From contig NC_088789.1 in NCBI RefSeq assembly GCF_949628265.1, positions 10,160,886-10,224,885 on the forward strand: a stretch of DNA of 64,000 nucleotides, read 5' to 3'. The position numbers and the translations under genes are program-made. The first letter of the stretch is position 1; every line of letters begins with the position of its first letter. Positions 37,301-49,071 of this stretch are shown here, piece by piece. This DNA comes from Cloeon dipterum. Its lineage: Eukaryota > Arthropoda > Insecta > Ephemeroptera > Baetidae. The notes beneath the pieces were generated by a model. The model did not search any database. It saw only the letters and a program-made list of their open reading frames with translations, and was not told the DNA's origin.

Positions 37301-37810
37301 TTCTTAAGGAATGCGATAGGCTGCGAGATGATGCACTACCTAATGTAGGCGTCAGACTGGAAGATAAAGAAGGTACTGTCTATGACACTAGTTTGAAAAG
37401 CCCTGTATTGTTGAGGTATTTAAAATTAGCTGGCCATCCTGCTGGAATTAAATTAGTCGGTAAAGAAGAGCTCTTGAGGGAGAAAGAACTGAAGAGGAAG
37501 CAAGAGGAGGCCAAACAGCTTGAAAAGGAAAGAAAAAAGGCAGAACAAGCTGCTCTTTTGGAACAAAGAAAGATCAAGCCCTCTGAGATGTTTCTGAAGG
37601 AATCCGATAAATATTCCCAATTCGATGATAAGGTTTGATTGAAAATATTTTTTGCTTCGATTTCACTTACCCAAACTATTCATTTAGGGTATTCCGACTC
37701 ATGATAAGGAGGGGAAAGAAATCAGCAAAGGCCAACAAAAGAAATTGCTTAAGCTGTATCAAGCACAAGAGAAGAAATATAACGATTATCTTAAAGAGAG
37801 TGAAAAGTAG
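34351..37810 (+). CDS. CARS1: Cysteinyl-tRNA synthetase, cytoplasmic
   Basis: Class I synthetase charging tRNA-Cys with cysteine using ATP. Exons: 34351-34725, 34778-34924, 34981-35121, 35177-35387, 35448-35689, 35755-35988, 36047-36188, 36945-37159, 37210-37632, 37688-37810. All in phase; 750 aa, close to human (748). The start [14 protein letters not shown] agrees with the eukaryotic N-terminus. Signature motifs: HMGH (55-58, the HIGH motif) in [16 protein letters not shown], the zinc-site region [20 protein letters not shown], and KMSKS (396-400). The C-terminus has the eukaryote-specific charged extension and ends [20 protein letters not shown]. In exon 9 the stretch 37373-37429 (57 nt, GT...AG) is absent from relatives and may be an intron; removing it gives 731 aa. 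Exon 6 ends in CTTGGG before GTTATT, the least certain donor. AATAAA follows 62 bases after the stop. Confidence 0.96.
37373..37429 (+). other. Candidate 57-nt in-frame intron in the synthetase gene
   Basis: It begins GTACTG and ends AAATTAG, is a multiple of three and has no in-frame stop. If removed, the protein reads [18 protein letters not shown], which fits the human pattern GVRFEDHEG..TVVKLV nearly length for length. If retained, it adds 19 residues that relatives lack. Its length is typical of this window's short introns. Confidence 0.65.
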
Positions 37811-39395
37811 GTTCATTCACTTTCAGGTTGGGACAAGAAGCACGAGGATGCTGAAAAACTAATTCATTTTGAATAAAGTAATTTCATTTAACTTGTTAAC
37901 TGCTGAATTTATCTATAAAAACTCAACATCAACTCTTTAGACGTTTTCTTAATTCTTCAGACAGGGAAAATATAAGAAAGATGGTAATAAAACAATTATG
38001 CTATCTGTTGATTTCTTAAATTTATTATGCGCTAAAATATTCCAGTTACAAATATTCAATTATGAGACTTGACCAACTTTACATGTATCACTCCAGCTTC
38101 TGCTCTAGCAGATAATTATCTGAAGTGATCGCTCATCACAATCATCATCTAATCCTGTCTGACTTATTGTATTTGGTGTTCACAATTTGAATATATTCGG
38201 GTGGGTTTAAATTCGTTTTAATACTGTACACTGGCACACTTGTTTCCAAGGTCCATCATGGAGTAAGGAATGTTTCACATGCTACGATCATCCTTGTGAA
38301 TACTGAGTGGGGGCAAGAAGGCTGCGGTTTTTGCACATAGAATTTTGGCACACCAAAGATTATAAGTTAGTTAGGTGTTTGGGAATTTGTCATTTCTCTT
38401 GTTAAGTAAGCTATTACATTTGATTAAATTAAATACACGAGTAGAAAATTTTACAGAATAATCATGTTACGAGTGACATCTCCTAACTTTCCAATATCAC
38501 AATTAAAGCCCTTTGCATTTTGTTAGTTAGCTGACAAAATCTAGCAGAACCCTCTGATTCAGGTAAACCTTGATGTTGAGGTTTCTTCTCAAGCAGTCTT
38601 TGAATGTTACTTTGGATTTTATTTGCACACCCAACATTAATATGTGTGATAATGATTTTCTGGACTATATGAAAAATTACAACTTTTTTTATCAGTTCTA
38701 GATAAATTGTAAATTTTGCACCAACTTGGGAATGTATTCAAAAGTGGAGTGAAAATGAATAGTGCCTCCAATACTTTGTTCGCTTGTTTGAATGGTGAGG
38801 CAGTTTTGAATGCATTCCCTGCATGTTGTGATTTTACACTTAAAAATGGCTTTTCTTATTTTTGCACGGAGCCTTTGAGGTATAATTTGACTGATCTCAT
38901 TGACCTAAAAATAATACTTCTACTATCAAATCGAGATCAGTCCAATTGTAGCCTAACAAGTTAAAGATCACATACAAAATAGTTGGTGGAGATCTTTATA
39001 AACACTTTTTTACTGTTTAAGAGCGTCTATTTGAAACAGTGAAATCAGTTTCTGCAACAGCAATGTTGATTATACTTCATTTACAAGCTCGAGCTGCATT
39101 CTCTTTCATACGGGACAAATTAAGGCAAAATCGCTGCCAGGAATCAACTCAAGGGAGGATTAACGCTTCTTGTAAAAATTGTAATAAAATTAGCAAATTA
39201 TATAACGACTTAGGAACTGCGATTATGTGCATACAGTAAGAAATAAACCCAGTTTGGACATGGGAAATCAACGATATGGGAGGCAACATTCGAAACAATG
39301 CAGCAAAAACCGTCGAGGTTTCGATAAGAGTGAGTTTCTCACAAGCGAAACAAGCTCTGCATTGGCCTCCCCGATTGTGGGGGGAGGCAGTTGCG
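37811..39395. other. Convergent 3' ends of synthetase and BACURD genes
   Basis: This is intergenic sequence between two genes reading toward each other. It holds the synthetase 3' UTR and probably that of the BACURD gene. No coding frame with family resemblance was seen; the 82-codon frame at 38716-38964 has none. Confidence 0.6.
37872..37877 (+). terminator. Polyadenylation signal AATAAA (synthetase)
   Basis: Canonical AATAAA, 62 bases after the synthetase stop, followed by a T-rich stretch. It is the nearest such signal on the plus strand. Confidence 0.7.
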
Positions 39396-40461
39396 CTAGG
39401 GGTTATTCTGCTTGTTAGATCGCAAACGGGCAAGACCAGATCGCTCCTCCTCCTCATCACTGGTGTAAGAAGTCATGCCTGCTGCCACCGCGGTTCTGGA
39501 GGACGTGGCTTGCATCAGTTCTTGGTCCGGGCCTGTGCGATTTTCATACAAAAGAATGTTCAGGGTCTCCTCATAGATCCTAGCTTCTGGAAACTCTACC
39601 TGAAATTTAACATGTGGTTCCCTCAGCATTCTATTATGTCACTCATTCAATAAAAAAATATTACTTTAGTGTTTTTCCTGTCTGTGGCATACACTATGGA
39701 TGTGCAACAGACTTCAGCGACTTTTTTGCCATGTCCGTAGAAACCCCAGCAGCAAATCTCAGTAGATCCTATCACATCCTTGATGAACAAAACTCTTCCG
39801 CTGAATCTTAGGGAGAGCTTGTCAAAGAGTTCAATGTTTTTCAATAGGTTGTCATCTGATGTGTTAGTGTACGAGTACTTGTTGTTGTGGCGGTTGATCA
39901 GTAATTTCACAATTGGCTGGATGAAAGCAATTATTACAATCATGTGAGCAACACTCAATTATATTATAATACTTTAGCCGTAGAATTGATGAGCAGTTGC
40001 TCTTCTTTCTGAGAAGTGATGAGAGGCACCCTGCAAATTGGCTCAGCCTCTCGTTCTCTTTTCAAGAGAGCCATCTCACACGCTTCGATCAGGTCTTGGA
40101 TGCAGTAATATTTGACTTCAGCCAGCAACTCTGCAACCTCTTTGCTATTATCAGGAAGAGGAACGCTGCCATCCCTCAAATAGTTGAGGATTGTGCCGAA
40201 ATGCTTCCCGCAGCGATCGATCAGAATCCACCCTGAAAGCAGAGTTAAAAACCTATTAGCAAATTTTGTTAGTTTTCTCTCTACTAATGTGATACCTTCA
40301 GAATCAGTGAGGACTTCCATCCTCCCACTGAACATTGCCCTAAGCATGGTGTCATGCTTGGTGAGTGTGCCAATCGTGGTGTAATGCAACGAACCACCTA
40401 TATTGAGCTTCACATACTGGGAAGGATTGCCTTTGATTACTGTTTTGTGATCACCCGACAT
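39396..40461 (-). CDS. BACURD-type BTB/KCTD adaptor (KCTD10/KCTD13/TNFAIP1 homologue)
   Basis: Substrate adaptor of Cullin-3 ubiquitin ligase; vertebrate members target RhoA. Exons: 40296-40461, 39973-40232, 39665-39916 and 39396-39599, in phase, 293 aa (vertebrate homologues are about 310-330). Residues about 15-115 form the BTB/T1 domain: [19 protein letters not shown], then [12 protein letters not shown], then [20 protein letters not shown]. The C-terminal half carries the conserved [32 protein letters not shown] and [18 protein letters not shown], then an acidic EEEE and a short basic end. The start at 40461 ([11 protein letters not shown]) is the only ATG before the domain. Intron 1 (63 nt) is a multiple of three and stop-free, but retention would interrupt the BTB fold between EG and WIL. 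Drosophila has one gene of this type. Confidence 0.94.
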
Positions 40462-41375
40462 GGTCGAGCAATCTAGCACGCTGCTTTTCTGAATTTTTTC
40501 GGACGAGTGATCAATCAGAGGAGAAACACTGTCGCTTTAGTAGCTTTGCTTGTAGTTTTATCAGTCAACGCAACTGCTCTAACTGGGTTAGATATTCAAG
40601 CTGCAAAATCCACTGCGAAAAATTGCACTTGACTCAAAGGGAACCACACAAGGAAAATGGAATGAACGATGAATAACACGGATAGAGCCTCCTGTCGGCC
40701 TTGTCCGTCATTCAATTAAAAATGGATTTTGCAGCCGGTGAGCCAGCAGAAAAAAATCGATACACAATGTACGGTTACATTAGACACAAACGGGCACAAA
40801 CCTCCAAACTAAATAAGTTTTCATCTTATTGATTATTAATAAAAGAAAAAACAGAAATACATTGTTAATATAAAAAATAACTTTGTAATAAATTGATGCA
40901 AAGCCAATGCAAATGAATTTTGGATTCTTCCAATCTTACCGGTATTGTACTTTTTCTATAACAAAGGCTGAAAATTATACAGCTCACACGATCCTAACAA
41001 ACCGCAAAATCTCGATTCGATTTCTGTTAATGCTTATGTATGTATTGTTAAGTTCTAAAATTGTTGATGGATTTTATTATTTCATTGAAGAATATCTAAT
41101 GAGCGGACAACGGTGGCTACCTTCACAGTTTTCACAAAATTTTAGTTGTTTTAGGTATTCGTTCGCAGTGCTGCCGCCACGCTTGGATAATGAGAACTAC
41201 TTGAGTCGGGCGGGGTGGATCTGCTGACTGTGAGCTGTTTCCGAAATAGAGCGGTGGGTGTGTTCCACGTCTGTACACGTAAAATTCTCCTTCTCCTTCG
41301 CCGCCTGAAGTAGCTGCCGGGTTGAAAATATGTTGGTCTTAGCCAGCTCTTCAGTCAGTGTTTTGTGCAGCTGCA
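40462..41375. promoter_or_regulatory. Divergent intergenic region, BACURD / spinster
   Basis: About 0.9 kb separates two divergent start codons and should contain both promoters. TTTTGTGCAG ending at 41370 looks like a splice acceptor only five bases before the spinster ATG, so the spinster leader is probably spliced. No TATA element stands out. Confidence 0.5.
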
Positions 41376-44300
41376 ATGCCAACGCAGAAGAATCCCTTAG
41401 ACGCTAGGCACTCGCTGCAAATTCTCCAAATGGAGCCGAAAGGGATTCCGTCGAACAGCTCGAACCAGCAACTCGTCAGCGGCGACGAGAGCGACGGTTA
41501 CCCGAGCGACAGCAGCCCTTCACCCCGTCCGAATACAATTAACATTCGAGTGACACGGTCACAATGGGTCACCGTGGCCATCCTGTGCTTCGTCAACCTC
41601 ATCAACTACATGGACAGATTCACCGTGGCAGGTGAAGAAATGTTCTGGACGTTTAGGTGCACGTGCCCCTATTAGGGACCGGTTGCATGAAAGGGGCGCG
41701 GCTTTGTAGCAAAACATAATTTAAAATTTTAAATATTTTTATCTTTAGCTAGGATGTTTCATTTCAATGTAATCAAGTGAAATGTTCAACAGAATCTCAT
41801 TTAAGAACATCTTCCTATTTAGTGCAATGCTTAGATGTTTCGCATGTTTATTTTTTCTCCATAGGATATTTTTGCTATTTTAGAAAACTGTTTAATCGTT
41901 AGTACAATTTGGTGCATAGATAATGTTCATTTACCTTTACTGAGGAAAGTGAAAACCCTCACTGAATATATACTTTATTTTATAATTATACATGAAGTTA
42001 AATGAAATTAATGCTCTTGGAAAAACGCATTTTGTCGGAAAATACTTTTCCGTTTCTAGTCACGGCACAAGTGACCCGATTCTTGCACCGTCACGTAAGG
42101 GTTGGTTAAAGCTAACAGGTGGACCGGGCGATAAACAATCGAGGCCGGGCGGTCTCGAATCAGCATATGCGAAAATAGTCGGCTGTGGCCCAATTGCCAA
42201 AATTATACATTTGGTGTCCGTGGGTGTTGAGCCACGACCTTGGCGGTCACTTTCATTTCTAACATTTTCATTTCACACACGTCAGCTGATTGTTCAGCCT
42301 CTCGTCAGCGAACCTTTTTCTATTTCGCGTCAATGAAGCTGTCCATCATGAGCATTATATTTGTTTTGGGTCTGGAATTGCAAACATTGATACGCTCTAG
42401 GACTGTACGTCAGGCGGGCAGACGTAGACGCATGGCGTGACGTGCGACGGTTATTCCGGCGCTGCTCGCATGCGGTGGTGCGATGAGCGCCAGCCAATCA
42501 GGAGGCGCTCAGCCGACCGTGGGCCCGGCCTACATAGCCAATGCAGTGTCCCGCTGCAATTTTCTTCCTCAGCACGCCACCACGGTATTGAGCCGCCGCC
42601 TGCCAGCTAACCGTAGCCACCATCGGCGGCACCAGCATTGAATCGTCAGTCTTGCATTCTCAGAACACGTGCTTTATTGCAGTTTCAGTATGCACGTCGC
42701 ACTCATCATGCATAATAATAGGGACAATAATAAATTGCAATTGACGCGCGCGCGCACACACTGCTGCCTGCGCTATTTTTGAACGACCTTTCTCTTATTG
42801 TTAATATTTCTGGCCGTGAGCTGGAGTAAAGTTGCTGGTTGGCCGGCTCGTAAGGAAGGATTTCATTCATGGGGAATTTTTGCCGTGCCGGCGGCACACG
42901 CCCTATCCAACACGCCATCCTTTTTCCTTAACTCTTATCGGCCTTATCGCTTATCGTCTGCCGACGCGAACGTGGCCTGATGCGGTTGATAATTACACAA
43001 ATTTCTAGCCGTTTCTCTTATCATATCAATGTTGACGAGGTTAATTAAATCGTAATTGAACACCTCACTTTCTGCAGAATAAAGATGCGCAGTATTGATC
43101 AATATCTTATTAGTGGCCCATTTTTGTTGTTTTCATTTTTCTCTACAACTGACGTAAATTTAAAAAATATGTTGGTATAGGTGCAAATGAAGCAGACTAA
43201 CTAACAATAAGATTTCAACTTTTTCAGTTAGAAAAACATCTTATAAAAACATGCGCTGCTGAACCGCAGTAAAACTACTTTTGAATCTAAAAATAATAAC
43301 AAACAAACAATATATTGTAGTTATTTTGTCATGGGTATCTGACTGTCCTCTAAATATGTTGCGAAATATTCTTTGCCAATCGTCTGCTGAGTCTAACGAT
43401 CCCAACTTCCCAAGTGAAAGTTAGCACCACAATTATTTTTACTTAAGTTTCACTTCAGCGTCAAGAGCGCCTTTCATCCACTCTATGTGAAATGCGTGGA
43501 TTCCCCGCTTTTATATTGAAAGTGCGAGAATGATGGGTTTTTTGTCGCGCTTGTTAATTTTGTTGAGAATAGTTTGGCGTGATTATCGAGGTTATTTACC
43601 CTGCAGCAAAGAATGGTTAAAATTATTCTAAGCCAATAACTGAGCGGCCCTCTCGGATGCCAACGCAATAACCGGTTCCTTGGACCTTCTCATTGTCAGG
43701 TGTTTACGTGCTTAGCTTTTAAAACATGCGCGATGGTTGCGGATTCCTTTCATTGTTTTAATTGTGATAAAACAGAACGTGATGAACGGGAAAATAGAAA
43801 ATCAAGAGAGTAGTTTCATGCAAATCTTCCTAAAACAATAACTCCGATTTTACTCGCAAGAGGTAGGCATTCCAGACTAATATAAAATCAAAGAATAGGA
43901 ACATTTTAAATTAAATTGGAAATTTTCTGATTAGATTGTTATGTCATTCTTGAAAGTGAAAGAATCGAGGCATACAACGAAATGAATTTTTTCTAAGAAA
44001 CTCTTTGATCTCCTCACCCGTCTACAAAGCTAATTTGCGGCATCTTGTCACCCTCTTAGTGGTTTGCTGATCGTTCTGGGAAAGACGAAAAACCGAAATT
44101 CACATTTGTCATTGAATTAACCTTCCTCCTCCCCATCGGTGGGATTAAAGATGTTAAAAAATGGAGGCTACACTTGCTATAAAACTACAAGGGAAAGTTA
44201 CTTTAATCGTATGGAATTGTTCGATTTTTTCAGTCGGAAATCCGATTAAAAACCAAAGCTAAATCAAATTGGATTTTCAATGTCATTATTCCAATGACAC

Positions 44301-47300
44301 TTCTTACTGAACTATTTAATAAAATGATATCAAAGTAAATCTGAAAGTTTGCTTTAAATAAATTTCGTGGCAATTCTATTTGTGTCTTACAAAGATGGCG
44401 AACGTGAATGTTGAAGAACTTTCATCGTTTTATAACTCTGGCTTAAAAACTTCCGAGATTTCAACAATTTTTTTCCTCACTGACCAACTGCGTTGTTGGC
44501 GCTTGCGGCGTCAATATCCGCCTTGAGGATACGTTTCGCACAGTACAAGGCTGTCCCTAAATGAAACAAACTTCCGACCGGAAAGAATTTTTATTCTTTC
44601 AAGGCAGTGCTAATATAGTGAAAAATCACATTAATTTAATGTCTCCTGCGCTATACCGTCTCACATCTTAATGCCTCCGGAATAATTAAAATTAAACTAT
44701 GTACTCTGCTTTCAAGTGTATGAATAAGTAAGTCATTATTTGAAAAAATAAGAACTATTAAGCTGTTGTAATTGTATTTTAGGTGTTAATAGGTATTTAA
44801 TCTATACTCCTCGGTAAATTAATAATAACTTCTTGTCATTATACCAAACAATACTCAATCGAAACTTAGAAAATAATACGAATATATATTAAAATAATAT
44901 ATTTTGCTGACTGATTCCATATCCGGTTTTGTAAGCATATACTATATGTGGCAACTATGTAGATAGCATAGCTCTAAACCAAATATTTAAACAAAGTTAT
45001 CAACCCGGCATATAGCTCCAATCATGAATGCGGAGTATTATATTGATCCCGGGACGTTTCATGGTATATATGAGCAAAGAATTCATTTTTCTGAATTTTG
45101 AAGACACTGAATACACTTATCATAGAGCTAAAACGACTGGCAATTTATCTTGAATTGCATAAAAAATAAGTAGCGGTAAAATCTATTGTTATCAAAGCAT
45201 CACTCATTGTCAGATGTCAACTTTCTATTCAATGCTCAGAAAGAAATATTGCATTTTATCGTAAATAATGACAATAAAGATCACCAATTCTATTTGAACA
45301 ACGTCATTGCATGTCTGCATATTTTTCCTTCAGTCTGAGACTCGAGCCAAGTTTTAAAAGTTCAAATGTTGCTCTTTTGCAGGTGTGCTGGAGGACATCC
45401 AAAAAGACTTCAGCGTCGGCGACGACAAAGGTGGCTTGCTACAGACCGCCTTTGTCATCAGCTACATGGTGTTCGCCCCACTCTTCGGCTACCTTGGTGA
45501 CCGCTACAGCCGAAGAGCAATCATGGCCTTCGGAGTATTCTTGTGGGGCCTCACTACCCTTTTGGGATCTTTCATGCAGGTTTGTTGAACTGCGCCACTT
45601 ATTGTATAAACATGTGAAACAGTTCAGTGACGTACACGTGCGTTTTTTAGGCTTCTGATGAAGCTTTTATCCCTCGAGTGAATTTTTTGCTTATTAAGTT
45701 TAGTCAGTGCTTAACGAGATTGGCTGTCTACCCCAAAAAATTTGTGATCCCTCTATAGGGTCAACAACCAGGAGCCTTGATATTTAAGCTTAAAATACTT
45801 AAAGTATTGATAGTCTTACTGGTGAATAGCTCTGCTTGGCTGTTTTATTTAATTAATCCTGATAAATTCAGCAAAAAATCCCATTTCGAGTAAAATAATT
45901 AAGAAGTATTTTATTTTCAGAGTTACAACTGGTTCCTGCTTATGCGGGCGTTAGTGGGCATAGGTGAAGCCAGTTACTCGACCATCGCGCCCACGATCAT
46001 CAGTGACCTTTTTGTCAAAGACTTGAGGTCCAAAATGCTCGCCCTCTTCTACTTTGCCATTCCCGTTGGCAGGTAAGAATTAAACATCATAATTTCTAGC
46101 ATGCGTGTTACGTTTACCTGTAAGCCTGAAGCCAAAACAAATTAACCATTTTTTAATGGTTTTTAACGTAAAATCCCCTTCAGATATATTTCGACCAGGA
46201 TGTTCACATAGTGTTTGATCTAATTGTTTTAGTGGCTTGGGCTACATTGTGGGGTCCGAGACAGCTCACTTTGGAGGCAGCTGGCACTGGGGCCTTCGAG
46301 TGACCCCCGTTCTAGGTGCGATCGCGGTCCTCCTCATTCTCTTCGTTATGGTTGACCCTGAGCGGGGCCAAGCGGAAGGTCACACTGAGCTCCATCATAC
46401 CGACTATGCAACTGACATCAAAGATCTCGTAAACAAGTAAGAATACCATATTTCACTGATTTTTTCTTGGTTTAATCATGTAATAAATAATTTATTTCTA
46501 TCGTATGATACTGTGACGTAGAAGCAGTTGATTTCATGCTTCGCCTCTTTTTGCAGTGAGTTTCTAAAATTTGTGGTTTACTTTTTGCAGTCGCAGCTTT
46601 ATGTGGTCAACTTTTGGTTTCACTTGTGTCGCGTTTGTGGCTGGAGCTCTGTCATGGTGGGGACCGATTTTCATTCTCAATGGAATGCAACTGCAACCTG
46701 GCAAGGAGAACATGAAACTAGCAGAGTGAGTAATTGCTTGGTGCAACGACCTTTGTCGATTCTCTTATTTATGGCATGATGCACCAAAGGGAAAGGAACA
46801 AAACATTTTCTAATTATCTCTGTGCACTTTCATCACGGACTTACAATTGGACTGGAACAAGTTTCCTTTGCTTATTCGGTTCCGTGGCCTTGGAGGATTT
46901 TTTCAAAGATGTATTTCTGCTCCATGTTTTAATATCTTGATATCATTATATCAAGAAATTTATTAATTATAATTGATTTGAAACTTTTATTGTAATTTTT
47001 CAGTGTCTCATTGACGTTCGGCATAATCACCATGCTTTCTGGCATTGTTGGCGTACCTTTGGGAGCCACACTTGCCCAGAAGCTGCGAGTCAACTATCCA
47101 AGAGCGGACCCACTGATATGTGCAGTCGGCCTTCTAATCAGTGCCCCTCTTCTGTTTGCTGCTTCCCTTACTGTCACCTCAAACGCAATACTGTGCTACA
47201 CACTCATCTTTTTGGGAGAGGTTGCTCTCAACCTAAACTGGTCAATAGTTGCTGACATCTTGTTGGTGAGTCTCGACAAATACGCGATCTACTCTCGTGC

Positions 47301-48185
47301 TAAGTTAGTTTTTTCCAAAGTACGTTGTTGTGCCAACAAGAAGATCAACTGCGGAAGCATTCCAGATTCTTCTGTCCCACGCTCTGGGTGACGCAGGCAG
47401 CCCGTATCTCATTGGTCTTGTGAGTACTAGGGTGTACCAAACCGACAGATCGTCTCACTTGCCCACTTAATAATTTCAGATGTCAGAGTACTTCAAAACC
47501 ATACTTGTTCCCGCTGATGTCGATGTTTCTGGGCTGACAGCCGAAAACGTCACAGCGGCTGCTGGCCTCATTAACGATGTCAGCCACTCAGTCAAATTCC
47601 ATAGTCTGCAGTACGCCCTCTTCACGACCAATTTTGTGGAAATTGTTGGAGGTCTTTTCTTCTTCCTCACGGCTCTCTACATTGTAGCCGACAAACGAAG
47701 CGCAGACCTCGCAGCATCAGGCAAGTCCATCTCACGAGCGCACATACTTTGATGTAAACACATATTCAAGTCTTACTATAGCACCTTTAGTAGATGAAGA
47801 AATAAGAATGCTAAATTTTTTTTATGAAAAAGTGACTTTTAAAATGTTAAGCGCATATGTGGCACATATTTCCTTTCATCTTGTGTCTTGTTATGTAATT
47901 CCTGTTGAGTAACTCAAATATTCATTATCAGCCAATCAGCAACGACACATTTTGGAGATCATCTGAAAATATTTTTGAGTATGAAAATCTTCCAAATTAT
48001 ATCAACATTTCCTCATAAACAAATCAAGTGTGCAGTTAACTATTATTTATAGACATGGTGACATCTTTTTTATTTTTGCGATTGATCTGATTGCAGATGA
48101 CATGCCTGAGCAAGGAATTACAAATATTTTTGCTGATGAGGAAAGTGTGACGACAACTCATCAAAGAAGAAACAACCTCAGCTAG
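41376..48185 (+). CDS. spin: Spinster-type MFS transporter (SPNS family)
   Basis: Multipass major-facilitator carrier; Spinster/SPNS1 acts in late endosomes and lysosomes and exports lysophospholipids, while SPNS2 exports sphingosine-1-phosphate. Exons: 41376-41631, 45383-45579, 45921-46072, 46233-46436, 46591-46725, 47004-47265, 47321-47419, 47480-47720 and 48097-48185, all in phase, 544 aa. A Ser/Pro-rich cytosolic N-terminus precedes [20 protein letters not shown], the family's first helix. MFS motif A reads [10 protein letters not shown], and [18 protein letters not shown] is the characteristic Spinster segment. The last intron has a GC donor (CAG|GCAAGT). If it is not removed, translation ends at 47752 with [10 protein letters not shown], giving 525 aa. 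Intron 1 is 3.75 kb. Confidence 0.95.
42440..42640 (+). promoter_or_regulatory. GC-rich patch with CCAAT motif in spinster intron 1
   Basis: A GC-rich patch in an AT-rich intron includes AGCCAATCAGGAGGCGC near 42492, a canonical CCAAT-box context. It could be an alternative promoter for spinster. No transcript evidence is available and no coding first exon was found. Confidence 0.25.
47721..48096 (+). other. GC-AG intron at the spinster 3' end
   Basis: The 5' site reads CAG|GCAAGT, the consensus for the rare GC-AG class, and the 3' site reads GATTGCAG. Splicing joins G to AT (Asp) and keeps the frame for 29 more codons ending RRNNLS. No GT donor in the right place gives the same result. Confidence 0.75.
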
Positions 48186-49071
48186 AAACCGAGCTGGAGC
48201 TGTGGCGTAGTTTTGACTGATTTTGATCTTGTATAGTTTGTTCTCAGCAGCTGTTCAGTACAGTTCAATCAGTACTTTCAAAGACTGTTATGCTCTGTTT
48301 GAAGATGCGCTGCACATGTATAAGGCAAAAGCACGCATGTGCTGATCGGTAAGGCTGTTCTATTCAAATTTATGGTTGTTTAAATTATATATAAAGGTGC
48401 CTATATGTATTGTTTGTCACATAACAACACGTTTCAACATCACGTCATTGCTTATCAAAGCAATCAATCATAGAGGTTCCTCAGTGCTTAACTGTTTTGT
48501 TATGAAGTCTAAGAGCAATCTATTATTATTTTAGTGTTGTAGTAATTTTAGATACGTGATGACTACCTATTTGATCGTTATTCCGCATTTGATACTTATC
48601 AGTTAAATGAAACCCGCTCCTCAGTCTCTGATTAGTACACATTGTTGCTCAAAAAGAACTCGATTTTAGTTGAAAAAGGGATCCGTTCATCAGTGAGTCA
48701 TCTTTTGGAAGACTGATTCATTTTCAAAATTTACCATGCCCTTCACCCTATTTTATGAACGATATTCCTTGTGTACTGTCCTAGAGAATTAAACAGGACT
48801 GGCCAACGCATTGTCAGTTCAACACAAATAAGTAATGCTAAAATGGAACTGACAAATTGTACTGTAATGTAAGGTAGCCTGGTCGAAACTCTTTTGAATG
48901 TTTGCAATTGGAAATTCTACACGTATCAAAATTTGTGTTGTATGGAATAAATGGATCATTATAGTATCAAACAGTTGATAATTCTTTTAATCAAATTAAT
49001 TCACAACAAGTATAAAGTTTTGGTGACAATAAATTTGTTAAAAGGGCAGCACTTCCTATCCGCGCTACTCA
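48186..49071. other. Convergent 3' ends of spinster and DHCR24
   Basis: This is intergenic or 3' UTR sequence between two genes reading toward each other. It includes a candidate spinster polyadenylation signal at 48946. No coding frame was seen. Confidence 0.6.
48946..48951 (+). terminator. Candidate polyadenylation signal (spinster)
   Basis: AATAAA about 760 bases after the spinster stop, on the same strand. A shorter 3' UTR using a variant signal cannot be excluded. Confidence 0.4.
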
